A stretch of 64,000 nt of DNA from Brevibacterium epidermidis NBRC 14811 (lineage in GTDB: Bacteria; Actinomycetota; Actinomycetes; Actinomycetales; Brevibacteriaceae). The position numbers were made by a program, and so were the translations under genes. Positions within the stretch are counted from its first letter, which is position 1. The number at the start of each line of letters is the position of its first letter. Of the stretch, positions 1-8,307 are shown piece after piece. The stretch is from NCBI RefSeq assembly GCF_001570805.1, contig NZ_BCSJ01000011.1, positions 124,001 through 188,000 of the forward strand, read 5' to 3'. Under the pieces are notes generated by a model. The model was not told where the DNA came from, ran no database searches, and saw only the letters and a list, made by a program, of their open reading frames with translations.

Positions 1-55
1 CCTCGTGGGCGGAACCGCAGTCGTTCTGACCATGCGTCGTAAGAACAAGAACTGA
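1..55 (+). CDS. C-terminal end of an LPXTG surface protein (partial)
   Basis: Only the last 17 codons lie in the window, reading from base 2 to a TGA at 53-55. They encode the end of a membrane helix followed by a positive tail (LTMRRKNKN). This nearly copies the end of the next gene (LTMRRKKNN), including the alanine/valine-rich helix before it. It is therefore very probably the sorting signal of a paralogous cell-wall-anchored protein just upstream. The catalytic or binding part of that protein is outside the window, so its function cannot be told. Confidence 0.75.
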   Translation, partial: LVGGTAVVLTMRRKNKN

Positions 56-103
56 GTGCAGGGAAGCTGACCGTCTGACGGTCTGCTGAACACTCACTGA
101 CGA

Positions 104-129
104 TGCCCCCGGTCTTCTGACCGGGGGCA
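104..129 (+). terminator. Intrinsic terminator after the partial LPXTG gene
   Basis: A perfect 11-bp inverted repeat (TGCCCCCGGTC / GACCGGGGGCA) encloses a TTCT loop, 49 bases after the stop codon. There is no strong T-run, as is common for actinobacterial terminators. The hairpin after the next paralogue has the same GGTGCCCC/GGGGCACC flavour. Confidence 0.75.
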
Positions 130-321
130 CCGTCTATTCATGGCGGCGGTCTCCCGGAAGATGCCGACAAGTCAGTTTGTACATCTGCTGAAGTTTCGGT
201 CATTAAGTTCACAGTTTTGGACGTACTTTTTTGGTAGTTCCTGAGTGCGGCCCGTAACCTTATCGTGACTTAGGTCATCAACTTGTGACATTGATCCCTC
301 AGAACAGAGAGACAACAACTT

Positions 322-2541
322 ATGCAGAAGAAACTCGTGCAGAGTTCGCTGGCGCTGGCAGCAGCGACAGCACTCGGCCTGGGCGGCGCGTTCATCGCTG
401 GCCCTGCAGCTGCCGATCAGGTGAAGCCGGAAATGAGCGCACAGTCGGCGACCCAGGCGGCCAAAAAGATCGCCATTGTAAACGCCTTCGGATTCGATGA
501 GGCCACAAAGACTCTAAACCTTGGCGTTGAATCGGCTGAAGATGTCGATGCGAAGCAGATTGAAGCGCTGAAAGACAAATATGGTGCGGATAGTGTCAAG
601 GTGACTGCAGGCGTTCCTGAAGGTCAGGCGTACGCCGGCAATGACGCAGTGGGCGGCATGGGGTACTTGGTGAATGACGGGTCTGGCTCCGATCAGGCAG
701 CTGGTGCATGCTCGACAGGGTTTGCAGGTTGGGACACAGCCACAAAGACGCCTATCGTTCTGAGTGCTGGTCACTGCGCGGAAGAGATCTTCATCGACCC
801 GGAAGACCCAGAACACCCTGATACGGGCAAACATCTTGGGTGGACCACCCTGCGCGATGCCGAGAAGCCGTCGACTGCGCCTGGCGCAGGCAAGGGCGGC
901 GAAGGCTTCCAGGATAAGGGCATTGGTTCGTTGGGTGACTGGAAGTACAAGAAGTTCGGTACTTTAGCTCAGCCTGGTGAAACCACGGGTAATGACGGCG
1001 ATATTGACCTCTCGGTAATCGATCTCGATACTTCGAAGTACGGTGTCAAAACTGGTGCTACTGACTGGACAAGTGCTTCAAGCGACGATCTGTCAGCCAA
1101 GGTGAAGCCGATCACCTCAGTTGGTTCGCATAGTGAAGGTTCTGTTGAGAAGTCAGGCCGCACGACTGGCCTCACAAGTGGTGAGGTTATCCCGAAGGAA
1201 CAAGCCAACTTTGACTTCATGGTCATCAGCGGCCGGTGGGTACATGGCTTTGCGGTGAAGTCGCCAGTTGAGGATCCGTTCTCTTCGCCTGGGGACTCCG
1301 GCGGAGGAGTATTCCAGGGTGACACAGCAGTTGGTGTGATCTCTGGTGGCTCACCGAAGACCACGTTTGTCGACGACGCGGGTCACCCCGTTGGTGATCC
1401 TTTCGCTCTTGGATGGGTCGCAGACCTCGACTATGCACTAGATGCAGCTGACATCGACATCACCTTCGAAGATCCCACGGAAGAACCCCCGGCTGAGGAC
1501 GATAAGGATGCCAACGCTTCGTCGGCAGCTGACGGCGATGATGCTACCGCTTCCGATGACGGAGACGCGGACGCCAAGGAAGCAGACGCTTCTTCCGCTG
1601 CCGAAGGTGATGATGCTGAGGCTTCGGCCGATGCAGACGGAGCAGAAGCAGACGCTTCGGCCGCCGCTGACGGTGACGATGCAGATGCTTCGGCTGCCGC
1701 TGATGGCAAGGACGACGAAGCCGATTCCGACGCTGACGGCGACGACAAGCTCGAAGCTCCCAAGGTCGGAGATCAGACCGTTGTTGAAGGCGGAAAGATC
1801 ACTGGTAAGGCTGAGCCGAACGCAGAAGTGAAGCTGACCTGGAAGCCCGCTGGCGCCAACGCAGGTTCTTCCGCCCAGGCTGCACCGGCCGAAGGCACCA
1901 CGACTGTCAAGACCGACGCCGAAGGCAACTTCTCCGCTGAGGCTCCTGCTGAGGCTGGCGAGTACAACTACACCGCTGTCGTGACTGCGAACGGTCAGAC
2001 TTCTCCCGCCACCCAGTTCGTTGTGACCGTAGAGGAAGAGAAGACTGAGGCCCCGGCTGAGCGCAAGCTCACCATCGACCCGAAGGAGATCGCTGCTGCG
2101 GACTTCGTGAAGGAAGACAAGGGCGTTCAGATCACCGCTGAAGGCTTCGAAGAGGGCGAGAACGTCACCCTCGAAGTTGTTGCCGGACCTGAAAACGTCG
2201 AAGGCATCACCCTCGAAGAAACCGCTAACGCTGACGGAGTCGTCGGATTCTCGATCTACGGCACCAGCGCCTCGAACCCCGAGGCCTACCTCGGCAAGTA
2301 CGACCTCGAGGTCACCGGCGCCAATGACACCGCTGACGAAGAAGCCCTCACCGGCTCCTTCCAGGTCGTTGCCGATGAAGACGGCACCGGCGGCGGCAAC
2401 GACGATGACGGAAACGGTGACGGCGGATCCGATCTGCCTCGCACCGGTGCCGAGCTCACCGGCCTCGCAGCCGGAGCTGGCCTCCTCCTCGTCGGTGGAG
2501 CAGCCGTTGTTCTGACCATGCGTCGCAAGAAGAACAACTGA
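322..2541 (+). CDS. LPXTG-anchored trypsin-like serine protease
   Basis: A secreted 739-residue protein. A Sec signal peptide covers about residues 1-31 (KK, hydrophobic core, AAA cleavage region). The chymotrypsin-fold (S1) triad can be read: His151 in SAGHC, Asp227 or Asp229 in DIDLSV, and Ser326 in GDSGGG. Residues ~390-480 are a low-complexity stalk of Asp, Ala, Ser and Gly. Ig-like segments follow (~485-690). The end is a sorting signal: LPRTG at 705-709, a hydrophobic helix and an RRKK tail, so a sortase should link it to the wall. The residues between the signal and the domain may be a propeptide. The protease half (322-1440) has lower GC than the stalk and wall-anchor half. The substrate is unknown. 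No sortase gene is in the window. Confidence 0.85.
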   Translation: MQKKLVQSSLALAAATALGLGGAFIAGPAAADQVKPEMSAQSATQAAKKIAIVNAFGFDEATKTLNLGVESAEDVDAKQIEALKDKYGADSVKVTAGVPEGQAYAGNDAVGGMGYLVNDGSGSDQAAGACSTGFAGWDTATKTPIVLSAGHCAEEIFIDPEDPEHPDTGKHLGWTTLRDAEKPSTAPGAGKGGEGFQDKGIGSLGDWKYKKFGTLAQPGETTGNDGDIDLSVIDLDTSKYGVKTGATDWTSASSDDLSAKVKPITSVGSHSEGSVEKSGRTTGLTSGEVIPKEQANFDFMVISGRWVHGFAVKSPVEDPFSSPGDSGGGVFQGDTAVGVISGGSPKTTFVDDAGHPVGDPFALGWVADLDYALDAADIDITFEDPTEEPPAEDDKDANASSAADGDDATASDDGDADAKEADASSAAEGDDAEASADADGAEADASAAADGDDADASAAADGKDDEADSDADGDDKLEAPKVGDQTVVEGGKITGKAEPNAEVKLTWKPAGANAGSSAQAAPAEGTTTVKTDAEGNFSAEAPAEAGEYNYTAVVTANGQTSPATQFVVTVEEEKTEAPAERKLTIDPKEIAAADFVKEDKGVQITAEGFEEGENVTLEVVAGPENVEGITLEETANADGVVGFSIYGTSASNPEAYLGKYDLEVTGANDTADEEALTGSFQVVADEDGTGGGNDDDGNGDGGSDLPRTGAELTGLAAGAGLLLVGGAAVVLTMRRKKNN

Positions 2542-2580
2542 ATCACGCCCTTACAGTCACTTGTTGACTGACTGAGCGAA

Positions 2581-2610
2581 GGTGCCCCTGACCAGCTGGT
2601 CAGGGGCACC
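2581..2610 (+). terminator. Intrinsic terminator after the LPXTG protease
   Basis: A perfect 13-bp stem (GGTGCCCCTGACC / GGTCAGGGGCACC) with an AGCT loop, followed by TTCCTTAT. It lies 39 bases after the protease stop and isolates that gene from the small gene downstream. Confidence 0.85.
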
Positions 2611-2675
2611 TTCCTTATACTCGAACCACAGTCACAGCCAGATGGTCCCGGCTCAACTGATGAAGGAGTCCGCGA

Positions 2676-2891
2676 ATGAGCCTCGAAGACGATCCATTCG
2701 ACTACCAGGTCACCAAATCAGGAGTCCTCATCATTCGCCGAGGCGGCCGAACCGTCATGGAACTCGGCGGTAAGAAAGCTGCCGCACTCATCCCGAAGCT
2801 CGGTCGCAGCCATGAATCTGACCAGCAGCTGCTGGCTCGTGTGACGGGAAACTATCGCCACGGCAACGAACGTCAGCACGGACACCACTGA
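2676..2891 (+). CDS. Small conserved hypothetical protein (71 aa)
   Basis: A 71-residue soluble protein of unknown function. The start is well supported by AAGGAG about 8 bases upstream. The sequence has a short beta-rich N-terminal part (YQVTKSGVLIIRRGGRTV) and a helical C-terminal part, ending with a histidine-rich tail (RHGNERQHGHH). The form 'xVTKSGxxxIxRGGRxV...LLARxTGNYxxGNER' is familiar to me from many actinobacterial genomes, but I know no function for it. It stands alone between a terminator and a leaderless promoter. Confidence 0.75.
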   Translation: MSLEDDPFDYQVTKSGVLIIRRGGRTVMELGGKKAAALIPKLGRSHESDQQLLARVTGNYRHGNERQHGHH

Positions 2892-2920
2892 TCCTGGCTG
2901 GACGTTCGTTCAGTGATTGG

Positions 2921-2926
2921 TACCCT
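2921..2926 (+). promoter_or_regulatory. -10 box TACCCT, leaderless start of the thioesterase gene
   Basis: TACCCT fits the actinobacterial TANNNT -10 consensus. It sits exactly six bases before the ATG at 2933, which would place transcription initiation at the A of the start codon. There is no Shine-Dalgarno sequence. A matching -35 is not obvious. Confidence 0.55.
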
Positions 2927-2932
2927 TGAGTT

Positions 2933-3751
2933 ATGACGGACATCACCTCCAGCGAATTCGCCCGTGCAACTGCAGTCGAACGAACCGGCGACCACTCCTT
3001 CACCGCAGAACTCGGCGCCGGCTGGAAAGTCGCCGGCGCAGTCAACGGAGGCTACCTGCTCAGCGTTGCCGGCCAGGCACTGCGAGCCCTCAACCCGAAC
3101 ACACCGGACCCACTCGTCATCTCGACCTATTACCTGGGACCCAGCAAAGAAGGCAGCGTCGACATCACCACTCGCGTACTGCGCGAAGGACGCTCGACCG
3201 GCAGCTACGGAATTGAGCTCTCCCAGAACGGATCTCCAACGATCTCGGCGATGGCAACGATGGGCAACCTCGGCGCTCTTCCCGATGATGTCGCCACCAC
3301 CGCGGCTCCGCCACAGCTGCCCTCCCCGGAAGAATGCGTCAGTGTTGCCGAAGCCAGCGAGGACTTCAAGAAGGCCGCGCCGCTCATCGAACGCTTCGAT
3401 ATGCGCCTGGACCCGGCGGCCGCCGGATTCGCTGTCGGCAAACCCAGCGGCCGAGGCGAGCTGCAGGGGTGGATCCGCCTCGCTGATGGGACCGATCCGG
3501 ACCCCTTGGCGCTGCTGACATTCCTGGATGCGTTCCCGCCAGTGATGTTCGATCTCGGACGGTTCAATTGGGCGCCGACGATGGAACTGACCGCACATCT
3601 GCGCGCACAACCAGCACCGGGCTGGATCAGTGCGAAGCTGTACACCCGCAATATCGCCGGTGGCATGTTCGAAGAGGACTGCGAACTGTGGGACTCGGCA
3701 GGACGCCTCGTCGCTCAATCACGGCAGCTGGCCCGGCAGCCGCGCGACTGA
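2933..3751 (+). CDS. Thioesterase family protein (acyl-CoA thioesterase-like)
   Basis: A 272-residue protein with the double-hotdog layout of the TesB/4HBT_3 thioesterase-like superfamily. The N-terminal half holds GGYLLSVAGQAL and a strand-rich segment (VISTYYLGPSKEGSVDITTRVLREGRSTGSYGIEL). The C-terminal half ends with the typical ISAKLYTRNIAGGMFEEDCELWDSAGRLVAQSRQL, split here as two motifs: a hotdog strand pair and the SRQLA end. Members hydrolyse acyl-CoA thioesters in the cytoplasm. The natural acyl chain cannot be deduced. It is monocistronic, with a leaderless-type promoter. Confidence 0.8.
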   Translation: MTDITSSEFARATAVERTGDHSFTAELGAGWKVAGAVNGGYLLSVAGQALRALNPNTPDPLVISTYYLGPSKEGSVDITTRVLREGRSTGSYGIELSQNGSPTISAMATMGNLGALPDDVATTAAPPQLPSPEECVSVAEASEDFKKAAPLIERFDMRLDPAAAGFAVGKPSGRGELQGWIRLADGTDPDPLALLTFLDAFPPVMFDLGRFNWAPTMELTAHLRAQPAPGWISAKLYTRNIAGGMFEEDCELWDSAGRLVAQSRQLARQPRD

Positions 3752-3858
3752 TCCGACTGTGACGGTGCGCGACCGTCGAGGACGACAGCGGACTTTCACG
3801 TCAGTGCCATGACCTAGAGTCAGGTCAACACGTCGCCGACCGTGAAAGGACCCCAACC

Positions 3859-4230
3859 ATGGCGTCCCTGTCCTCACTGAGCATCACCTTCGACTGCCTC
3901 GACGTCGAAGCACAATCGATCTTCTGGGCGGACCTCCTCGGCGCTGAAATCGACGCGGGCGCGAACGAATTCGTCGCCAGCATCGGGGGAGTCCACAACA
4001 CCGAGGCACCGACCCCGGGAATGCTTTTCCTCAAAGTCGACGAGCGTGCCGAGGGCAAGAATCCTCTGCACATCGACTTCGACGATCCGCACTATCCGAA
4101 CGATGTTGGGCGGGCGGTATCACTCGGCGCGCAGAAGATCGCCTCTTTCGACGAGCACGGAATCGAGTGGACGACTTTGAAAGATCCCGAGGGAAATCTC
4201 TTCGACATCGGGCGACGAAAGCCAGACTGA
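3859..4230 (+). CDS. VOC-family (glyoxalase-like) protein
   Basis: A 123-residue single-module vicinal-oxygen-chelate protein. The N-terminus LSITFDCLDVEAQSIFWADLLGAE is the usual first beta-alpha unit ('FYxxLLG'). The end, EWTTLKDPEGNLFDIG, is the characteristic 'DPEGNxFxI' strand. HIDFDDPHYPNDVGRAV in the middle matches the second module's start. AAAGGA lies upstream at suitable spacing. VOC members include glyoxalases, dioxygenases and antibiotic-binding proteins. Actinobacterial proteins of this short type are mostly uncharacterised, so no substrate is assigned. Confidence 0.8.
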   Translation: MASLSSLSITFDCLDVEAQSIFWADLLGAEIDAGANEFVASIGGVHNTEAPTPGMLFLKVDERAEGKNPLHIDFDDPHYPNDVGRAVSLGAQKIASFDEHGIEWTTLKDPEGNLFDIGRRKPD

Positions 4231-4242
4231 CCATGCCGCGTT

Positions 4243-4248
4243 TAGAAT
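4243..4248 (+). promoter_or_regulatory. Probable -10 box TAGAAT upstream of the DinB/DUF664 gene
   Basis: TAGAAT lies 37 bases before the ATG at 4286, giving a short leader that contains the AGAGAGG ribosome-binding site. No clear -35 element is seen. Confidence 0.45.
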
Positions 4249-4285
4249 GAACGACAGGCAACTTGCATGATCAGAGAGGCTCAGC

Positions 4286-4804
4286 ATGACCCTGCCCTTG
4301 ACCGACCCGACCAATGCCCCGAACGAGCGGCGTGGACTCGAAGAGTTCCTCGAATATTTCCGCCAGGTGATCAGACGCAAAGCCGATGGGCTGACCCCTG
4401 ACCAACTCAAACACACGGTGGCTTCATCATCACTGACGATCGGCGGGATCATCCGCCACCTCACGCTCGTCGAAGAGAGCTGGTTCGTCGAAGTGCTGCA
4501 GGGCAGAGAGCTGGGTGAGCCCTGGGCGAGCGTCGACTGGAAGACTGATTCCGACTGGGACTTTGAGTCTGCCGCCGGAATGAGTGCTGATGAGCTCCTG
4601 ACTGCCCACGAGAAGTCCTGCGCCACTTCGCGTGAAATCCTCGCCGAGGTGGCCGACCTGGATACGCTCACCGCGAGAGGTGATCGTGACGGAGAGAAGT
4701 TCAACGTCCGGTGGATCCTCATCCACCTCATTGAAGAGTATGCCCGTCACGCGGGCCACGCCGACCTCCTGCGTGAAGACATCGACGGTGAGATAGGCGA
4801 CTGA
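4286..4804 (+). CDS. DinB family protein, DUF664 type
   Basis: A 172-residue four-helix-bundle protein of the DinB/DUF664 family. The typical motifs are present: GGIIRHLTLVEESWF near residue 52 and ILIHLIEEYARHAGHADLLRE near 145-165. Their histidines form the metal site (one in the first helix, two in the HAGHAD region). This superfamily includes the mycothiol- and bacillithiol-dependent S-transferases and maleylpyruvate isomerase. Given the mycothiol gene mshB in the same window, a mycothiol-dependent detoxification role is a reasonable inference, but the substrate is unknown. The RBS is AGAGAGG. Confidence 0.8.
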   Translation: MTLPLTDPTNAPNERRGLEEFLEYFRQVIRRKADGLTPDQLKHTVASSSLTIGGIIRHLTLVEESWFVEVLQGRELGEPWASVDWKTDSDWDFESAAGMSADELLTAHEKSCATSREILAEVADLDTLTARGDRDGEKFNVRWILIHLIEEYARHAGHADLLREDIDGEIGD

Positions 4805-4835
4805 GTCCTGGCCTCCGAACAACGAGTCGATCAAA

Positions 4836-4841
4836 TAGGCT
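4836..4841 (+). promoter_or_regulatory. -10 box TAGGCT, leaderless start of popT
   Basis: TAGGCT is followed by seven bases and then ATG at 4849. This supports the ATG as start and argues against the in-frame GTG at 4843, which would lie before the predicted transcription start. Confidence 0.6.
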
Positions 4842-4848
4842 TGTGGGT

Positions 4849-5856
4849 ATGACGAACATTCCGCCGACCGGCAGCGATACTGCACCGAAACGACCTGCAG
4901 CGCTCATTCCGCTCGATCTGATCCGCGGTTTCCTCATCGGCAGCGCCGAGCTCGTCCCCGGAGTCTCCGGCGGAACGATCGCGCTGGTCACGGGCGTCTA
5001 CGACCAGCTCATCGACTCCGCGGCACATGTGGTCTCGGCGGCGAAGACTCTCGTCACGGGACCGAACCGGGTAGCAGGTGCATTGGCCGAACTGCGACGC
5101 ACCGACTGGTTCCTCGTCATCCCCGTCCTGGTGGGCATGGCCACCGCAGTCTTCACAATTGCCGGAATCTTGGAGTCCTTCGTCACCGGCAATCCGGAAC
5201 TGGCACGCGGACTGTTCTTCGGCCTCGTCGCCGCCAGCATCGCGGTGCCCCTGCGAATGCTGCCAGCACGATCATCGAGGCAGCCCGTGCTCGCCGGCAG
5301 CCTCGCCTTCCTTGCCGCAGCCGCTCTGGCATTCTGGATGACTGGACTGGCCGGCGGCGCCGACGTCGAGAACCCACCACTTATCGCCGTCTTCTTCGTC
5401 GCTTCGATCGCGATCTGCGCCCTCGTCATCCCCGGAGTCTCCGGATCGTTCTTCCTGCTGGCTGTCGGTATGTATTCGACCACCCTGCGCGCCGTCGATA
5501 CTCGAGACTTCGGCTACCTCGGCATCTTCATGCTCGGTGCGATCCTTGGTCTGGCCGTGTTCGTCAATATCCTCAAATATTTCCTCCATAACTACCGGTG
5601 GTGGACGCTTATCGTCATGGCCGGTCTGATGTTCGGATCCCTGCGTGCATTGTGGCCCTGGCAGTCATCTGCTGAGGTTGGAGCCGACGGTGAAGAGCAC
5701 GGGGCAGGTGCTCTGCTGGCACCAGTCGACCCGGTGCTCGGTCCGATCCTTCTTGCTGCCCTCGGTGCCGCCGTCGTCATCGTCCTCATCATCGTCGAGG
5801 CGAAGTTTGCGTCCTCGAAGGACGAAACCGGGGGCGCCGAATCTACCGAAGCGTGA
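4849..5856 (+). CDS. popT: DUF368 membrane protein, polyprenyl-phosphate flippase (PopT type)
   Basis: A 335-residue multi-pass membrane protein of the DUF368 family, with about eight to ten hydrophobic segments. The signature repeats are visible: SAELVPGVSGGTIALVTGVY near the N-terminus and its inverted partner ALVIPGVSGSFFLLAVGMY near residue 190. DUF368 proteins were recently identified as transporters that return undecaprenyl phosphate to the inner leaflet for reuse in wall synthesis. The soluble C-terminus is short. The ATG at 4849 is preferred because of the promoter spacing. A cell-wall lipid-carrier role fits the envelope genes around it, but no operon partner proves it. Confidence 0.88.
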   Translation: MTNIPPTGSDTAPKRPAALIPLDLIRGFLIGSAELVPGVSGGTIALVTGVYDQLIDSAAHVVSAAKTLVTGPNRVAGALAELRRTDWFLVIPVLVGMATAVFTIAGILESFVTGNPELARGLFFGLVAASIAVPLRMLPARSSRQPVLAGSLAFLAAAALAFWMTGLAGGADVENPPLIAVFFVASIAICALVIPGVSGSFFLLAVGMYSTTLRAVDTRDFGYLGIFMLGAILGLAVFVNILKYFLHNYRWWTLIVMAGLMFGSLRALWPWQSSAEVGADGEEHGAGALLAPVDPVLGPILLAALGAAVVIVLIIVEAKFASSKDETGGAESTEA

Positions 5857-5916
5857 ACGCAAGAGAGTTTGTCCAAATTTCTCTCAAGCTCCATTCAGAA
5901 AACGGTTCGCGCCCAT

Positions 5917-5922
5917 TAGGGT
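5917..5922 (+). promoter_or_regulatory. Probable -10 box TAGGGT upstream of the LPXTG nucleotidase
   Basis: TAGGGT has TTCAGA 17 bases upstream as a possible weak -35. The start codon at 5972 is about 50 bases downstream, with GGAGA before it. Confidence 0.4.
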
Positions 5923-5971
5923 AAGAGAGTTGAATCACAGTCACTCTGTCTGACCGCTTCTCTGGAGACTC

Positions 5972-8167
5972 ATGCGTCTGCGCACCCTGGCCTCATCCTC
6001 ACTCGCCCTTGCTCTGATCGTCACAGGCCCCGCGGCCGCCTCCGCAACCGGTCTCGGCAGCGCCGATGACCCCGTCGATCCCCAGGCGGCGACGACCGGG
6101 GAACTGACTCTGTTGGCGACGACTGACGTTCACGGCAACGTCCTCAATTGGGACTACTTCGCGAACAAGCCCTATCCGGCAGGGGAGGAGCTGGGCATGT
6201 CTCGAGCCTCGACGCTCATCAAGGAAGTGCGCGAGGACAAAGGCGCCGAATCCGTGCTCCTCGTCGACAACGGCGACACCATCCAAGGCAATCCCCTGGC
6301 CTACTACTACGCCAAGCAGGAGCCGATCACGACCAGCGGCCAGACCCACCCATTGGCCAAAACCTACAACCATCTGGGATACGACGCACAGGTCGTCGGC
6401 AACCACGAATTCAACTACGGCCTCGATCTTTTGGCCACCTACCGTGACCAAGTCGACTTCCCGCTGCTCGGAGCCAATGTCATCGACGACGCAGACGGAC
6501 AGTCCCATCTGGATCCGTACGCGATGATCGACAAGCAGGTCGACGGTGAGACGATCACCGTCGGCGTCCTCGGCGTGACGACTCCCGGCAGTCGCATCTG
6601 GGACAAGAACAACCTGTCCGGAAAGGTGCACTTCGACGATCCCGTGGAGACGGCGCAGAAGTATGTCCCGAAGATGAAGCAGAAGGGCGCCGACGTCATC
6701 GTCGTGCTCTCCCATTCGGGCAAAGATCCGAAAGGACAGAGCTGGGATCCTGACCAGCTGCAGGAGAACGTCAGCACTTCGGTGGCGAAGGTGCCTGGAG
6801 TCGATGTCCTCGTCGCCGGTCATACTCATCAGAACGAACCCAGCCAAGTCGTCAACCGCGACGACGGCAGCCAAGTGCTCATCACTCAACCGAACTACTG
6901 GGCGCGTTCGGTCTCCGAGGTGGGACTGCCGATCAATCTCGACACCCACCACGTCGACTGGGGTGAGAACGAGCCGCACGCGGACGCTCTCGTCACCCAG
7001 GGCGACGTCGCTGAGGATCAGGAGATCAAGGATCTCGTCGATGAGCAGCACCGGACCACGATCGACTACGTGAACACGAAGATCGGCTCGGTGACCGAAA
7101 CGCTTTCGGCGAAGACTTCGTACTACGAGGACACTGCGATCCTCGACTTCATCTCTCACGTCCAGACGGAGAAAGTGGAAGAAGGCCTGAAGGGAACGGA
7201 CTATGAGGGTCTTCCCGTGATCTCGCAGGCATCGCCTTTCAGCCGCACGGCGGAGTTCCCAGCCGGTGACATCACGATCCGCGATGTGGCCGGGCTCTAT
7301 GTCTATGACAATACCCTGGCAGGCGTCGAGATCAACGGCGCCCAACTGCGCGACTACCTCGAGTACTCGGCACGCTACTTCAAACAGACCGAAGAGGGCG
7401 CCGAGTTCGATCCAGTCGACGGCACCAATGCGATCGACGAAGTCTTGGAATCTCCGATCCCGGACTACAACTATGACGCTCTGGCAGGAATCGACTACGA
7501 CATCAATGTCTCCAAACCGACCGGGGAGAGGATCGAAAACCTCAAACAGGCCGACGGCAGCGAGGTCGGAGTCGACGATCGCTTCATCCTCGCCATCAAC
7601 AACTACCGCCAGTCCGGGGGAGGCGGCTACCCGGTCGACGGACTCAAAGAGGTCTACAACGAACAGGTCGAGGTGCGCCAGGCACTCATCGACTGGGCTG
7701 AGGCGAAGCAGATCGTCGACCCAGCCGACTTCTTCGATGAGAATTGGCAGGTCGTCACCAGCAGCCGTGCACCCGGTGGAGACGACGATTCCAACGACAA
7801 CGAGGATGCTGACACCTCCGGCGAAGCAACTGCAGAGGCAGACTCGAAGGGGTCCGATGGCGATGAGTCCGAGGCTGGTGGAAGTTCCGACGCGGCGGGG
7901 TCCGGGAGTGCCGGAAACTCCGACGGAGGGGACGACACCGGAGAAGCAACATCCGAGGACGATGATTCGACGAACGGGGCTTCCGACGGCAGCACATCGG
8001 ACGGCAACGCTGACGACGGTGCAGCCGACGACTCGGCGGCCGGCGCAGGCGGCGGGGCCGATCTGCCGCGGACAGGGCTCGAGGTCGCCACAAGCGTAGG
8101 CATCGGAGCTGCCATCATCGCACTCGGTGCGGCCCTCGTAGTCTTCTCGCGCCGTCGTCGCCGTTGA
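5972..8167 (+). CDS. LPXTG-anchored 5'-nucleotidase / 2',3'-cyclic phosphodiesterase
   Basis: A 731-residue extracellular nucleotidase of the UshA/CpdB family. It has a Sec signal (residues ~1-28) and a calcineurin-type metallophosphatase domain with TTDVHGN (Asp52, His54), GNHEFNYG (Asn144, His145), a LSHSGKD motif and AGHTHQ (His284, His286). A C-terminal 5'-nucleotidase substrate domain covers ~360-580 (FNYG-type and NNYRQSGGGGYP motifs). A disordered Asp/Ser/Gly stalk runs from ~590 to 695. The sorting signal is LPRTG at 698-702, then a helix and RRRRR. The enzyme would dephosphorylate nucleotides outside the cell for phosphate or nucleoside scavenging. The RBS is GGAGA. It appears monocistronic. 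Confidence 0.9.
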   Translation: MRLRTLASSSLALALIVTGPAAASATGLGSADDPVDPQAATTGELTLLATTDVHGNVLNWDYFANKPYPAGEELGMSRASTLIKEVREDKGAESVLLVDNGDTIQGNPLAYYYAKQEPITTSGQTHPLAKTYNHLGYDAQVVGNHEFNYGLDLLATYRDQVDFPLLGANVIDDADGQSHLDPYAMIDKQVDGETITVGVLGVTTPGSRIWDKNNLSGKVHFDDPVETAQKYVPKMKQKGADVIVVLSHSGKDPKGQSWDPDQLQENVSTSVAKVPGVDVLVAGHTHQNEPSQVVNRDDGSQVLITQPNYWARSVSEVGLPINLDTHHVDWGENEPHADALVTQGDVAEDQEIKDLVDEQHRTTIDYVNTKIGSVTETLSAKTSYYEDTAILDFISHVQTEKVEEGLKGTDYEGLPVISQASPFSRTAEFPAGDITIRDVAGLYVYDNTLAGVEINGAQLRDYLEYSARYFKQTEEGAEFDPVDGTNAIDEVLESPIPDYNYDALAGIDYDINVSKPTGERIENLKQADGSEVGVDDRFILAINNYRQSGGGGYPVDGLKEVYNEQVEVRQALIDWAEAKQIVDPADFFDENWQVVTSSRAPGGDDDSNDNEDADTSGEATAEADSKGSDGDESEAGGSSDAAGSGSAGNSDGGDDTGEATSEDDDSTNGASDGSTSDGNADDGAADDSAAGAGGGADLPRTGLEVATSVGIGAAIIALGAALVVFSRRRRR

Positions 8168-8259
8168 GTGACCGGCGGAGGCCGGTGGGATGCGGCGACC
8201 CGACGGTTCGTCGGACGACCGTTCCGCGTTCACCGGGTTTCCCTGAGCGCCGACTCACG

Positions 8260-8265
8260 TAGAGT
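8260..8265 (+). promoter_or_regulatory. Probable -10 box TAGAGT upstream of tpx
   Basis: TAGAGT lies about 43 bases before the tpx ATG. The leader contains the strong ribosome-binding site AAGGAGAG. The -35 is weak (GTTTCC region). Confidence 0.45.
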
Positions 8266-8307
8266 GAGAGTGACAGCAGTCAGCTCTGAAGAAGGAGAGA
8301 GTCAAGC

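Noticed and set aside
1480-1750. Possible CRISPR-like or tandem DNA repeat in the protease stalk
   Set aside because: The repeats are protein-level low complexity in frame, with irregular unit length and no spacers.
5999-8233. A 744-codon open frame antisense to the LPXTG nucleotidase gene
   Set aside because: It is the GC-rich complement of a gene with clear motifs. Its translation is rich in Val, Asp, Leu and Arg with no domain or signal, as expected for an antisense shadow.
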